Shown one piece after another: positions 9,487 through 18,630 of a stretch of DNA of 64,000 nucleotides. The stretch lies in assembly GCF_000222485.1 (NCBI RefSeq), contig NC_015914.1, forward strand, positions 3,516,001 through 3,580,000, in the 5' to 3' direction. The first letter of the stretch is position 1. Every line of letters starts with the position of its first letter. The translations under genes and the position numbers were made by a program. This stretch comes from Cyclobacterium marinum DSM 745 (GTDB taxonomy: Bacteria; Bacteroidota; Bacteroidia; Cytophagales; Cyclobacteriaceae). Below the pieces are notes generated by a model. It was given only the letters and a program-made list of their open reading frames with translations, searched no databases and had not been told where the DNA came from.

Positions 9487-10290
9487 ATGAAAAGAACTTT
9501 TATTAATACCTCAATTTTTTCACTTGGATTCTTTGTTTTCGCCTTATTGATTTCCGGGCCTATTTATGGGCAAAAAGGCAAAGAATTAAAAGTGATGGCC
9601 TACAATATTCATCATGCCAATCCACCGTCAAAACCTGATTTAATTGATGTTGAGGCGATTGCCAAGGTGATAAATTCTTCCAAACCGGATTTAGTGGCTT
9701 TGCAGGAAGTGGATGTAAATACCAAGCGATCAGGTGTCAATCTAAATCAGGCCAAGGAATTGGCAAGCTTGACCGGGATGAATTTTTACTTTGAGCCTTC
9801 AATGCCTTATCAGGGTGGAGGGTACGGGAATGCTATCCTTTCAAAATTTCCGATTGATAAACAATTTTTTCATCAATTAATCACGGAAGAAAAATCTGAG
9901 CCTAGGGCTATATTAACTGTAGAAGTAACTTTGCCCGGCAACCAAAAACTGAAATTTGCTTCAACACATCTTGATTTTAAAAGCGATGCAATAACTGCAC
10001 TACAAGCTGAGGATATTGTCTCTTATTTCAAAAATGACCAAATACCTGTGATAATAGCCGGTGATTTCAATGCAATTTCCGCATCTGACGCGATACAATT
10101 ATTGGATAAGAATTTTGACAGAACATGTCAAGGTGAGTGTCCGCCTACTATCCCGGTTAATAATCCCGATAAGGCGATAGACTTTATATTTTATAGGGCA
10201 CATAAGGACTTTGTTGTAAAGCACCATGAGGTTATTGTAGAGAGGTATGCTTCTGATCATTTGCCGGTTTTCGCTATATTGTCTTACTAG
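9487..10290 (+). CDS. Secreted endonuclease/exonuclease/phosphatase (EEP) family hydrolase
   Basis: The 267 residues begin with a signal peptide (about 1-28, ending near YGQ), so the enzyme is exported to the periplasm or beyond. EEP motifs are in order: LQEVD, the THLDF strand, GDFNA at about 191-195, and SDH with S256, D257 and H258 near the C-terminus. These are the metal-binding and catalytic residues of Mg-dependent phosphodiesterases. Secreted Bacteroidetes members may act on nucleic acid, phospholipid or sugar-phosphate; the substrate is not visible. It is monocistronic by spacing. Confidence 0.9.
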   Translation: MKRTFINTSIFSLGFFVFALLISGPIYGQKGKELKVMAYNIHHANPPSKPDLIDVEAIAKVINSSKPDLVALQEVDVNTKRSGVNLNQAKELASLTGMNFYFEPSMPYQGGGYGNAILSKFPIDKQFFHQLITEEKSEPRAILTVEVTLPGNQKLKFASTHLDFKSDAITALQAEDIVSYFKNDQIPVIIAGDFNAISASDAIQLLDKNFDRTCQGECPPTIPVNNPDKAIDFIFYRAHKDFVVKHHEVIVERYASDHLPVFAILSY

Positions 10291-10507
10291 AAAATATAGG
10301 ATGCGTTGTGTTTGTATTTTATAAAGACTTAGGGCAATTATTCTTTTGAACATCAATAAGATTGCTGGTGGTTAAAGCCTAATTTGCTGTAGTATAATTT
10401 GGTTTGAACATGTACATGATAAAGTGATTGACCAACAATCTGCCTTAAGTTTTATTCAAAGGGGACTTTACTACTTGGACATTAGGAAGGATAATACTTT
10501 AACAAAT

Positions 10508-11470
10508 ATGAAAAAAGCAATTAGTTTGTTGTTATTGATTGGTTTAGCTTGTTCGATACCCGAAGGAAAGGGGCAGAATATTAGAAAAGTAGAAAGTTTT
10601 AGGGTATTGGGTTATCTTTTTGTCAATGAGGAGTTAGAGGAAGAAGTAAATCTAATAGATTGGTCCTCCTATACAGACATTAACCTAGCCTTTGTACAGC
10701 CGGACGCTAAGGGGGATTTTTTAGATAACAGCGGGTATGAATATTTGGTGGAAAAAGCTCATTTGAACAATGTTCGCGCTTTTATTTCCATTGGTGGTGG
10801 AGCACCACCAGAATATTTGGAAGATCTTATCCAAGAAGGGCATAGAAGTTATTGGGTACAGCAAATTGTCGATTTGGTAAATAAATATGGCTTTGATGGA
10901 GTAGATGTCGATTTAGAAAATGCCCTGATCAATGAAAATTATGCACCTTTTGTCAAGGAGTTACATCAGACATTAAAAGCCTCCGGTAAATTAATGACAG
11001 CCGCCTTGGCAAGTTGGAATGGGAACAAGATATCGGATGAAATACTAGGACTTTACGATTATATAAATATCATGTCCTATGACGAAACTGGGCCATGGAA
11101 CTTAGAGATAGTTGGGCAACATTCTCCTTATGAAATGGCAGTGGATGATATTCATTATTATCATAACGTTAGAGCTGTTCCAAAATCCAAGTTGTTGTTA
11201 GGTTTACCTTTTTATGGCTATGGTTTTGGTTCCGGGGTCCCTGCAAGTTTAAGGTATAAACATATCTTAGAAGCCTACCCTGAAGCCTATCTTCAAGATA
11301 GTATTGTTTCCAATGAAGGTGGGGTGATTTATTATAATTCCCCTGAATTGATCGGAAAAAAAACAGCATTGGCTAAAGAATTAGAGTTGGCAGGGGTGAT
11401 GGTCTGGCACATCACAGCAGACGCTGAAGGTCCCTATTCTTTATTAAAAGCCATTAATAATGAGCGCTAA
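10508..11470 (+). CDS. Glycoside hydrolase family 18 (chitinase-like) protein, exported
   Basis: The frame is open from 10424, but ATG 10508 gives a clean signal peptide (MKKAISLLLLIGLACS) and is preferred; the protein is then 320 residues. The GH18 catalytic motif DGxDxDxE is complete: D130, D133, D135 and the acid E137. The later MSYDE block is the conserved MxYD strand. GH18 enzymes cleave beta-1,4-GlcNAc links in chitin or glycoprotein N-glycans; the short single-domain form without binding modules resembles endo-beta-N-acetylglucosaminidases or small chitinases. A Cys near residue 17 might be a lipidation site but the lipobox is poor. The nitrilase gene follows after 30 bp. Confidence 0.9.
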   Translation: MKKAISLLLLIGLACSIPEGKGQNIRKVESFRVLGYLFVNEELEEEVNLIDWSSYTDINLAFVQPDAKGDFLDNSGYEYLVEKAHLNNVRAFISIGGGAPPEYLEDLIQEGHRSYWVQQIVDLVNKYGFDGVDVDLENALINENYAPFVKELHQTLKASGKLMTAALASWNGNKISDEILGLYDYINIMSYDETGPWNLEIVGQHSPYEMAVDDIHYYHNVRAVPKSKLLLGLPFYGYGFGSGVPASLRYKHILEAYPEAYLQDSIVSNEGGVIYYNSPELIGKKTALAKELELAGVMVWHITADAEGPYSLLKAINNER

Positions 11471-11500
11471 CTTAAATGTGATTGAATAAAAATTAGAGAT

Positions 11501-12445
11501 ATGGATTTAAAAATAGCATCAGCTCAATTCGAAAATAGAAGTGGAGTTAAGGAATATAACCTTAATATCATTGAAGAAATGAGCAAAAAGGCAGCTGAGG
11601 AAGGTGCCGATATTATTGCATTTCACGAATGTTCCATTACAGGATATTCCTTTGCCCGCAAATTGAGCAAGAAACAGATGTTGGACCTTTCGGAGTATAT
11701 TCCTGATGGGCCAAGCATACAGCGGCTGACTGAAATAGCTAGGAAAAATAAAATCACGCTATTAGCAGGGCTTTTTGAAAAAGATAATGATGGGGGGATT
11801 TTTAAGTCATATGTATGTGTAGATGAAAATGGTTTGCAAGCCAATTATCATAAGTTGCACCCCTTTATTAACCCTCACATTACACCAGGCTCAAATTATT
11901 GTGTATTTGAATGTAAGGGGTGGAAATGTGGGATCTTAATTTGTTATGACAACAATATTATAGAAAATGTAAGAGCAACCTGTTTGTTAGGAGCAGAAAT
12001 AATTTTTATGCCCCATGTCACCATGTGTACTCCATCTACTCGTCCAGGGGCGGGGTTTGTAGACCCAAAACTTTGGGAAAATAGAAAGAACGATCCCACT
12101 TCTTTGCGCCTTGAATTTGATGGAATGAAGGGAAGGCAGTGGCTGATGAAGTGGTTGCCTGCTAGGGCATATGACAATGGGGTATACGTGGTTTTTTCTA
12201 ATCCAATAGGGATGGACGATGACCAGTTGAAAAATGGTTGCTCGATGATTATAGATCCTTATGGGGATATCATAGCTGAGTGTAGAAAACTCAACAATGA
12301 ATTTGTAATAGCTGATTTAACCAAAGAAAAGCTAAAACTTTCAGGAGGGTATCGTTATAGAAATGCACGAAGGCCGGAGCTATATGGTTCAATTCTGGGT
12401 AAAGCGCATGATGCTACCCAAAAGGTGGCATGGCTGAATAAATAA
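11501..12445 (+). CDS. Carbon-nitrogen hydrolase (nitrilase superfamily)
   Basis: The 314-residue protein shows the nitrilase catalytic triad: E43 in AFHECSITGYS, K118 in YHKLHPF and C148 in ILICYDNN. His replaces the usual Pro before the catalytic Glu. Such enzymes hydrolyse amides or carbamoyl groups, and some are deaminating amidases; the substrate cannot be told. There is no signal peptide, so it is cytoplasmic. It lies 30 bp after the GH18 gene and 5 bp before the NUDIX gene, suggesting one transcript. Confidence 0.92.
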   Translation: MDLKIASAQFENRSGVKEYNLNIIEEMSKKAAEEGADIIAFHECSITGYSFARKLSKKQMLDLSEYIPDGPSIQRLTEIARKNKITLLAGLFEKDNDGGIFKSYVCVDENGLQANYHKLHPFINPHITPGSNYCVFECKGWKCGILICYDNNIIENVRATCLLGAEIIFMPHVTMCTPSTRPGAGFVDPKLWENRKNDPTSLRLEFDGMKGRQWLMKWLPARAYDNGVYVVFSNPIGMDDDQLKNGCSMIIDPYGDIIAECRKLNNEFVIADLTKEKLKLSGGYRYRNARRPELYGSILGKAHDATQKVAWLNK

Positions 12446-12450
12446 ATAAA

Positions 12451-12879
12451 ATGGCAAATCAAATACCTGATTGCTTTTATAGGGTAAGTGTAAAAGCATT
12501 AATTTGTGATAAGCAGAATCGTTTTTTGTTGGTCAAAGAAGACAATGGCTTTTGGGAGTTACCCGGAGGAGGCTTAGATTTTGGAGAATCTCCACGAGAC
12601 GGTTTAAAAAGGGAAATTTGGGAAGAAATGAAATTAAATGTAACCTCTATTTCTGCCCAACCGTCGCATTTCTTTACCATAAAAAATCACAACAACATAT
12701 TCATAGCCAATGCCATGTATGAAGTGCAACTGGAAAGTTTGAATTTTCAGCCAACTTCTGAATGTGTGGAAATTAGGTTTTTCTCTTCAGCTGATGTTTA
12801 TAAAGAATTGAAGGTTTACCCTAATGTGTTGGCTTTTGCTAAATTATTCGAAAAAGAACCTCTAGGCTCATCTTCATAA
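12451..12879 (+). CDS. NUDIX hydrolase
   Basis: The 142 residues carry a Nudix box at about 37-59 (GGLDFGESPRDGLKR followed by EIWEEMKL); the late Gly of the box is Lys here. The box binds a divalent cation and the enzyme would hydrolyse a nucleoside diphosphate linked to another group. Which one is not visible. It lies 5 bp after the nitrilase gene and is likely the last gene of that operon, but no terminator was recognised. Confidence 0.9.
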   Translation: MANQIPDCFYRVSVKALICDKQNRFLLVKEDNGFWELPGGGLDFGESPRDGLKREIWEEMKLNVTSISAQPSHFFTIKNHNNIFIANAMYEVQLESLNFQPTSECVEIRFFSSADVYKELKVYPNVLAFAKLFEKEPLGSSS

Positions 12880-13234
12880 GTTTAGCGTCAAAAAAAGATG
12901 CGTTAAATACCATGCCCATTTATTGGCGATTTATGGGGATTGGTATAAAAATATTTGAGGTTTGGTAGGATAAAATTCAAATAAATTAGTTTCAAATTCC
13001 CTTATACAAGAAGCCTAATTTGAATATCAATATTGGTGGGTGAATGAACATACAGGGGGTAAATTACCCAATTTGAGATTAGGTAGTTGATGGCATAATT
13101 CACTATGATTTACGTAAACGCCTTCATTTTTGGATTATTTATAGTATTTTGCATGTTAAAAATGCCCAGAAACCTACTTTACTAAATTTTGAATTTTAGA
13201 GAGTGAATTTCACCTCAGTATTAAAAAAGAAAAA
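12880..13234. other. Intergenic region
   Basis: About 355 AT-rich bases between two plus-strand genes. I see no gene. No perfect promoter element or strong hairpin was found. Confidence 0.4.
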
Positions 13235-14533
13235 ATGAATAATTCAAACAGAAGAAGCTTTTTTAAAAAATCATTGGTAATGGCCGGCGCATTTTCATCG
13301 GGTAGTCTCTTTAATCAGCTGCATGCAGAAGATTTTGAAGAGAAAGCCAAAATTTATAATGATTTGAGTCCTGAAGAAATGGCGAGCAATGAAGATTATT
13401 GGTCTTTAATTCAACAGGCTTACCCGGCAAGCTCTTCTCCGGTATTGAACCTTAACAATGGAGGTGTTTCTCCCAGCCCTAAGCTGGTGCTTGATGCGGT
13501 AGACAGATATGATAAAATGGCCAATATGGCACCTTCTTATTATATGTGGCGGATCTTAGATCAGGGAAGAGAGCCACTGCGTCAAAAATTGGCGGACCTT
13601 GGGGGGTGTGATCCTGAGGAAATCGGTATCAATAGGAATGCGACAGAAGCGCTCAATTCGGTGATTCACGGTTTAGATTTAAACAAAGGGGATGAGGTTA
13701 TCGGTAGTATTCAGGATTACCCTAATATGATGAATGCGTGGAAACAAAGGGCTTTGAGAGAAGGGATTGTTTATAAACAGTTGTCTTTCGATTTTCCAAT
13801 TGAGGATGATGAACATATCGTGGACATGTATAGAAAGGCAATTTCTCCCAAAACCAAGATTATCCATGTAACCCATGTGATCAATTGGGTAGGGCAAATC
13901 ATGCCGGTAAAGAAAATTTGCCGAATGGCCCATGAAAGAGGTATTGAGGTGATTGTTGATGGCGCACATTCTTTCGGATTGCTTGATTTTGATATCCCTG
14001 ACTTGGAGGCGGATTATTTTGGTACCAGTCTTCATAAGTACCTTTCTGCCCCTATAGGTACAGGAATGATGTGGATTAAAAAAGAACATATTTCTAAGGT
14101 TTGGCCTTTATTCTGTGACCAAGATCCAACCCGAGGAGATATCAGAAAGTTTGAATCATTGGGAACAAGGAGCTTTCCTTTGGAGCAGGGGATAGGTGAA
14201 GCAATAAATTTCCACAATGCAATAGGGAGAAAGCGGAAAGAAGAACGTGCCAGGTACTTAAAGAATTATTGGGCTGAAAAAGCCATTAAAATCCCTGGGG
14301 TAAAGCTGCACACTTCATTGAAACCTGAGTATAGCTGTGTGATAGCAGGAGTATCTATAGATGGTATGACACCAAGAGAACTTGAAAGTACACTGCTGAA
14401 AACATATAAAATTCATACTTCGCCTGTTAGTTTTGAAAATATAGATGTTGTTCGAGTTTCTCCGCATGTTTACACCAAACCTAGTGATTTGGATAGGTTG
14501 GTAAAAGCTTTAGCGGAATTGGCCGCCAAATAG
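13235..14533 (+). CDS. Aminotransferase class V-fold protein with Tat-type signal
   Basis: This 432-residue PLP enzyme resembles isopenicillin-N epimerase-like and cysteine-desulfurase-like members of class V. The N-terminus carries a twin-arginine motif (NRRSFFKK) followed by a hydrophobic stretch ending near LHAEDF, so it is predicted to be exported folded with its cofactor. D242 (VDGAHSFG) contacts the PLP ring nitrogen and K268 (SLHKYLSAP) should form the Schiff base. The substrate is unknown. It is a single gene with its own terminator. Confidence 0.9.
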   Translation: MNNSNRRSFFKKSLVMAGAFSSGSLFNQLHAEDFEEKAKIYNDLSPEEMASNEDYWSLIQQAYPASSSPVLNLNNGGVSPSPKLVLDAVDRYDKMANMAPSYYMWRILDQGREPLRQKLADLGGCDPEEIGINRNATEALNSVIHGLDLNKGDEVIGSIQDYPNMMNAWKQRALREGIVYKQLSFDFPIEDDEHIVDMYRKAISPKTKIIHVTHVINWVGQIMPVKKICRMAHERGIEVIVDGAHSFGLLDFDIPDLEADYFGTSLHKYLSAPIGTGMMWIKKEHISKVWPLFCDQDPTRGDIRKFESLGTRSFPLEQGIGEAINFHNAIGRKRKEERARYLKNYWAEKAIKIPGVKLHTSLKPEYSCVIAGVSIDGMTPRELESTLLKTYKIHTSPVSFENIDVVRVSPHVYTKPSDLDRLVKALAELAAK

Positions 14534-14558
14534 AAAGGTGAATAATTTTAGTTACCAT

Positions 14559-14602
14559 AGCCGTTGGCTCAGATCTCAAAGGTTTGACCACGGCTTTTTT
14601 TA
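14559..14602 (+). terminator. Terminator after the Tat aminotransferase gene
   Basis: A stem of 14559-14567 with 14588-14595, with one bulged base, is followed by seven T. It starts 26 bases after the stop codon. Confidence 0.7.
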
Positions 14603-14885
14603 TTATTATTGGTCTCATTAGTAAGAGCTCTCTAATAAAATTATAGAGCACAAAACTCAGGATTTTTTCTCGAAATTTCTTCTCAAAGTATGGGTTTTCT
14701 ATTAATATTTAATAAAGAATTTTGGTTTTGTATTGCTTTTTGCGCTGTAAAACAAGTGATTATAGCTTTGTATAGCTAATTTTTCCTCCTTTTGCTTATC
14801 TTTAAGGAATAACGTTTATTTATATTTTAAGTATTCCTGTAGCGAAATGGTAATGTTATTGAATATCAGGTTTGTAGAAAATTGA
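14603..14885. other. Intergenic leader of the TPR kinase
   Basis: About 280 AT-rich bases after the terminator and before the TPR kinase. Together with the terminator this is a 352-base gap without a gene. No clear promoter pair was found. Confidence 0.35.
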
Positions 14886-16772
14886 ATGGGTAGTTTTATC
14901 AATATGTTTTATTTGAAGATTTTATTTTTTTGTGCTGTTACTTTAATTCCATCTCAATCTATTGCCAATGATATAGCCACCATAGACTCCTTACTTAAAG
15001 CATCTGCAGCGGCACAATACGATCATAAAGAAATAGCTATTTCCTATGTCAATCAGGCGAAAGAGTTGGCAAAAAGTATTGAAGATCCAAAATTAAATGC
15101 AAGGATCAATAATCAAGAAGGGACGGTTTACTATATCTCGGGAGAGTATGAGCTTGCCCTAAGGCGGTTTCTATCAGCTTATGAATTTGCTGTAAAAGCA
15201 GAGGCCGATGTAGAAAAAGAGATTGCCCTAAATGGAAGAGGCCTTGTGCTGATGGTAGAAGGTGAACATGAGGTGGCTAAAGAAATATTCGAGGAATGTT
15301 TATCTATTAACCATTCATTGAATGATAGTGTTAGAATAGCAAAAAATCATTTCAATTTAGGGATTCTACAAAATGAGTTGGGTGATCTTGAATTATCCAT
15401 GAATCACTTGAGAACAGCAAGTGATTTCTTGATTAATTTCCCTCAGAAGCATTTAAACCTGATGGTAAATAACCGAACAGCCAAAGTGTACCATGAAATG
15501 GGGGAGTTGAAAAAGGCTTCAGAGAAATACAATAGTGTGCTTCAAGATAGCTTGGCACTCTCAAATTGGGAGAAAACTTTTGCGTTGACCGGATTGGCTC
15601 AACTAAAATTTGAGAGTGGATCCATTGATGAAGCATTGTCTTTAGGTAGGGCTGCCTATGGCACCGCTGTCACTCATGGAGCCCATTGGGATTTGAAAAA
15701 TATTACGCAACTGCTAAGTCAAATCTATAAAAAACAAAAAGAGTTTGATCAGGCCTATCATTTTTTATCATTAAGTAAGGCCTATGGAGACAGTCTTTAT
15801 AATGAAGACAAAAGCAGGCAGATTGCTAGGTTGCAATTGAAGTTAACCCAAGCAGAAAATGAAAATTTAAAGGTTGAGAGTGAAAAAGACCAAGCCCTAC
15901 TAAAGCAAAGGAATAGGTTATTAATTTTCCTAAGTCTTTTGGTGTTGTTCTCAGGTTTTGCCATTTATTTTTTTCGTAAAAATGTGATATTGAAAGAGCG
16001 TTTCAACGCTTCACTTCAAAAGAAGAACAAGGCAATAGAAAAGCAAAAACTCCACATTGATCAGCAAAATAAGAGTTTGCTTGAAATGAACTTGGCAAAG
16101 ACCAAGCTTTTGAGTATTATTTCTCATGACCTGAGGTCACCCATAAACTCCATCAAGCAATTGTTGGAAATGAAAGGGAAGGGGTATTTCAATGAAGAAG
16201 ATGAAAATGAGGCGTATGAGCTTTTAGCCGGTCAAATAAGAAATACGGAAATAATGCTTAATGAGCTCCTACAATGGGCCAATAGGCAAATGGATGGAGT
16301 GAAACCTAATCCTTCAATGGTGAATTTGCCACAAATAGTAACTGAGGTATTGCAAGGTTATAGTTTTCAGATCAAAACAAAACTTTTAAAAACGGAGCAT
16401 CAAATAGTAGAGAATATGGATATAATGATTGACAAGGTGCAATTAAAAATCATTATTCAAAACATTATTGGTAATGCTATAAAATTTACTCCGGAGGATG
16501 GGATCATTAAAATCCATTATGAATTGAACGATAATTTTGCCCTATGTCATATTGAAGATTCCGGTATTGGAATTGACAGCAAATACCATGGGATGATTAA
16601 TGGGAAGGATTATGCAAGAATTCCCTCCGTAAGGGGGACTGCCAATGAGAAAGGAACCGGTTTGGGCCTTTTACTCGTAAAACAATTTTTGGAGCTCAAT
16701 GGGGGTAATTTAATAATGGAAAGTAGAGAAGGTGAAGGAACTCACTTTATTTTATACTTTAAGCAAGCGTAA
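14886..16772 (+). CDS. TPR-repeat sensor histidine kinase
   Basis: The 628 residues begin with a signal peptide (about 1-27, ending near SIAND), followed by tetratricopeptide repeats in the periplasm (about 40-310), one membrane helix (about 342-361), a coiled coil, HisKA with H413 in IISHDLRSPINSIKQL, and HATPase with NIIGNAIKFTP (N box), DSGIGI (G1) and GTGLGLLLV (G2). It is a classic Bacteroidetes membrane kinase with no receiver. No response regulator is adjacent, so the partner is unknown. A second Met at 14904 is an alternative start. The gene converges on the CoA-transferase gene. Confidence 0.94.
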   Translation: MGSFINMFYLKILFFCAVTLIPSQSIANDIATIDSLLKASAAAQYDHKEIAISYVNQAKELAKSIEDPKLNARINNQEGTVYYISGEYELALRRFLSAYEFAVKAEADVEKEIALNGRGLVLMVEGEHEVAKEIFEECLSINHSLNDSVRIAKNHFNLGILQNELGDLELSMNHLRTASDFLINFPQKHLNLMVNNRTAKVYHEMGELKKASEKYNSVLQDSLALSNWEKTFALTGLAQLKFESGSIDEALSLGRAAYGTAVTHGAHWDLKNITQLLSQIYKKQKEFDQAYHFLSLSKAYGDSLYNEDKSRQIARLQLKLTQAENENLKVESEKDQALLKQRNRLLIFLSLLVLFSGFAIYFFRKNVILKERFNASLQKKNKAIEKQKLHIDQQNKSLLEMNLAKTKLLSIISHDLRSPINSIKQLLEMKGKGYFNEEDENEAYELLAGQIRNTEIMLNELLQWANRQMDGVKPNPSMVNLPQIVTEVLQGYSFQIKTKLLKTEHQIVENMDIMIDKVQLKIIIQNIIGNAIKFTPEDGIIKIHYELNDNFALCHIEDSGIGIDSKYHGMINGKDYARIPSVRGTANEKGTGLGLLLVKQFLELNGGNLIMESREGEGTHFILYFKQA

Positions 16773-16779
16773 ATTTTAG

Positions 16780-16821
16780 GCCTCCTAACAGCTGTGGGTG
16801 GCAGTTAAGCTATTAGGAGGC
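16780..16821. terminator. Hairpin between convergent TPR kinase and CoA-transferase genes
   Basis: A 14-bp stem with one mismatch (16780-16793 with 16808-16821) lies between the two convergent genes. T runs next to it are weak on both strands. It probably acts as a two-way transcript end. Confidence 0.55.
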
Positions 16822-16833
16822 AAAGTAATTGCT

Positions 16834-16917
16834 TTATTTAAATGGATAGATAAAACTGCCAAATCGATCGAAAATTGCCCGATCCAACTCTTCCTGATGC
16901 TCCGGAGCAGCTATTTT
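16834..16917 (-). other. Detached C-terminal coding end of the CoA-transferase gene
   Basis: Directly after the TAA at 16918-16920 the same frame stays open for 27 codons to a second TAA at 16834-16836. The peptide begins KIAAPEHQEELDRAIF and goes on DRFGSFIYPFK. This is the normal end of the acetyl-CoA hydrolase/transferase family, where a block like IAHPDHREELE follows the point of the stop. The tail is therefore a real part of the ancestral gene cut off by a stop codon. Confidence 0.85.
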
Positions 16918-18135
16918 TTATAATTCGTGCGCCCTTTGGGAAAGGTTTTTACCATATAAATAGGCTGTTCCATATTCCGTTACTACATAATGTACATGTG
17001 CTCTGGTGGTTACAACTCCGGCACCTTGTTTTAAAAATGGTGTTATTTTGGATTGACCTTTATTGGTAGAAGCACGAAGGGCCATTATAGGTTTGCCGTC
17101 ATCTGACAATGCAGCTCCTCTAATAAAATCCATTTGGCCACCCACTCCGGAATAATGATAACTACCGATGGAATCTGCGCAAACCTGGCCGGTAAGATCT
17201 ATCTCTACACAAGAATTGATGGAGATTACTTTTGGGTTTTTACGAATTGTTGCTGTATCATTAACATAGGCAGCCTCATGAAAAGAAAAGGCAGGGTTAT
17301 CATGAATGCTATCGTATAGTTTTTTGGTTCCTATTACGAATGAGGAGACAATTTTTCCGGGATGTTTTACCTTGAATTTGTTGGTTATGGCTCCTGAGTT
17401 AAATAAATCAATTACCCCATCAGAGAACATTTCTGTATGTATGCCTAGGTCTTTGTGGCCTGTGAGGGATTTTAATACAGCATCAGGTATGCCCCCAATG
17501 CCTAACTGTAGGGTAGATCGGTCATCAATCATTTCGGCAATATAACTACCGATTTTATAGTCGGCTTCTTGCAGTTTTGATGAGTAATTTACTTCTGGTA
17601 AGGGTTCATCTACTTCAATGGCTGCATTTATTTTGCTTACATGTATTTGACCATCTCCCATTGTCCTAGGCATTTGTTTATTGATCTGTGCAATCACTAT
17701 ACTTGCAGTATCTACAGCCGGTCTTGCTACATCAACAGAGGTGCCTAAGGAGCAGTATCCATGCTGGTCAGGTGGAGAGACATTGATGAAAGCCACATCT
17801 ATCGGTAAAATTCTTTTTCTGAAAAGGCGCCCGATTTCACTTAAGAATACTGGTACGTAACCTCCTTGATCACTGTTTACTGCTGTTCTGATATTTTCTG
17901 AAACAAATAAGGAGTTTAAGTAAAAGCTTCCTTTGCATGATTGATTTGCCAAAGGCATTTTCCCAAGTGTTGTGATTGACACTACTTCTACATTTTTTAG
18001 TTCATATTTTCTATCCGCCAAGGCATCTAATAAAGATAGCGGTGTCGCAGCACTCCCATGAATAAAGATTCTTTGATTGCTTTTTACACAACTTACGGCT
18101 TCTTCAGGGTTGACGATTTTGATAGGGTTACTCAT
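16918..18135 (-). CDS. Acetyl-CoA hydrolase/transferase family CoA-transferase, interrupted by an in-frame stop near the C-terminus
   Basis: The 405 visible residues match family I CoA-transferases of the acetyl-CoA hydrolase / 4-hydroxybutyrate CoA-transferase type. Motifs are GIGGIPDAV at 212-220, and GIHTEMFSDG at 231-240, where E235 should be the catalytic Glu that carries CoA. The frame ends ...AHEL then TAA, but coding continues in the same frame for 27 more codons (16834-16917). Full length with one codon restored would be 433, as is usual. Leu TTA to TAA is one base change. Loss of the last helix may or may not destroy activity. Natural mutation, readthrough or a sequencing error are all possible. 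It is monocistronic. Confidence 0.9.
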   Translation of the reverse strand: MSNPIKIVNPEEAVSCVKSNQRIFIHGSAATPLSLLDALADRKYELKNVEVVSITTLGKMPLANQSCKGSFYLNSLFVSENIRTAVNSDQGGYVPVFLSEIGRLFRKRILPIDVAFINVSPPDQHGYCSLGTSVDVARPAVDTASIVIAQINKQMPRTMGDGQIHVSKINAAIEVDEPLPEVNYSSKLQEADYKIGSYIAEMIDDRSTLQLGIGGIPDAVLKSLTGHKDLGIHTEMFSDGVIDLFNSGAITNKFKVKHPGKIVSSFVIGTKKLYDSIHDNPAFSFHEAAYVNDTATIRKNPKVISINSCVEIDLTGQVCADSIGSYHYSGVGGQMDFIRGAALSDDGKPIMALRASTNKGQSKITPFLKQGAGVVTTRAHVHYVVTEYGTAYLYGKNLSQRAHEL

Positions 18136-18630
18136 TGAAGGTGAAATTTTAGTTTTCGGGATAAAAATTGAAAATTTTGGTATATACCATTAAAAGAAGG
18201 GTTGTATTCAGGTGTTCGATTAAAATCCTAAAGTTACAATTTAATGATAGGTTGGCCAATATTTTATCAAGTAAGGTAGTAGGAGAGCCTGTCTCTTTTA
18301 GTGTAGGGCTAGACAAAGCCTTCGGGTATTGATTTGAAGTTGTAATTATAGTTTTCCTCTAAGTCTTAGAGAATTAAGTTTATCGTTTGACAACCGTATC
18401 AGTTTACTTTGGGAAAAAGCTGTTTCTGAAAAAAAAAAGTAGGTGTTCTGTCAACCCTGATTGGCATGGAAACGTTAATTTTTATTAATAACAAGCTTTT
18501 TTACTTGCCAAAGGCTCTATTTTTTTAATCTTGGACCTTCAATTTTTTAATTATAAGCATAACCTTGCTTAATTTTGTTTCTTAAAATATTAAATGGATT
18601 ATAAATCATCGAAAATAAAAATCAATTGTT
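18136..18630. other. Divergent intergenic region
   Basis: About 495 bases between the divergent CoA-transferase and osmC genes. It holds the osmC -7 element at 18570. No gene or strong structure was recognised in the rest. Confidence 0.4.
18570..18577 (+). promoter_or_regulatory. Candidate -7 element of the osmC promoter
   Basis: The sequence TAATTTTG matches the Bacteroidetes TAnnTTTG element, 53 bp before the osmC start. No TTG at the right -33 distance is seen. Confidence 0.4.

Noticed and set aside
16875..17069. Open frame of 64 codons on the plus strand over the CoA-transferase end
   Set aside because: The minus strand is clearly coding here, including the 27 codons after the stop.
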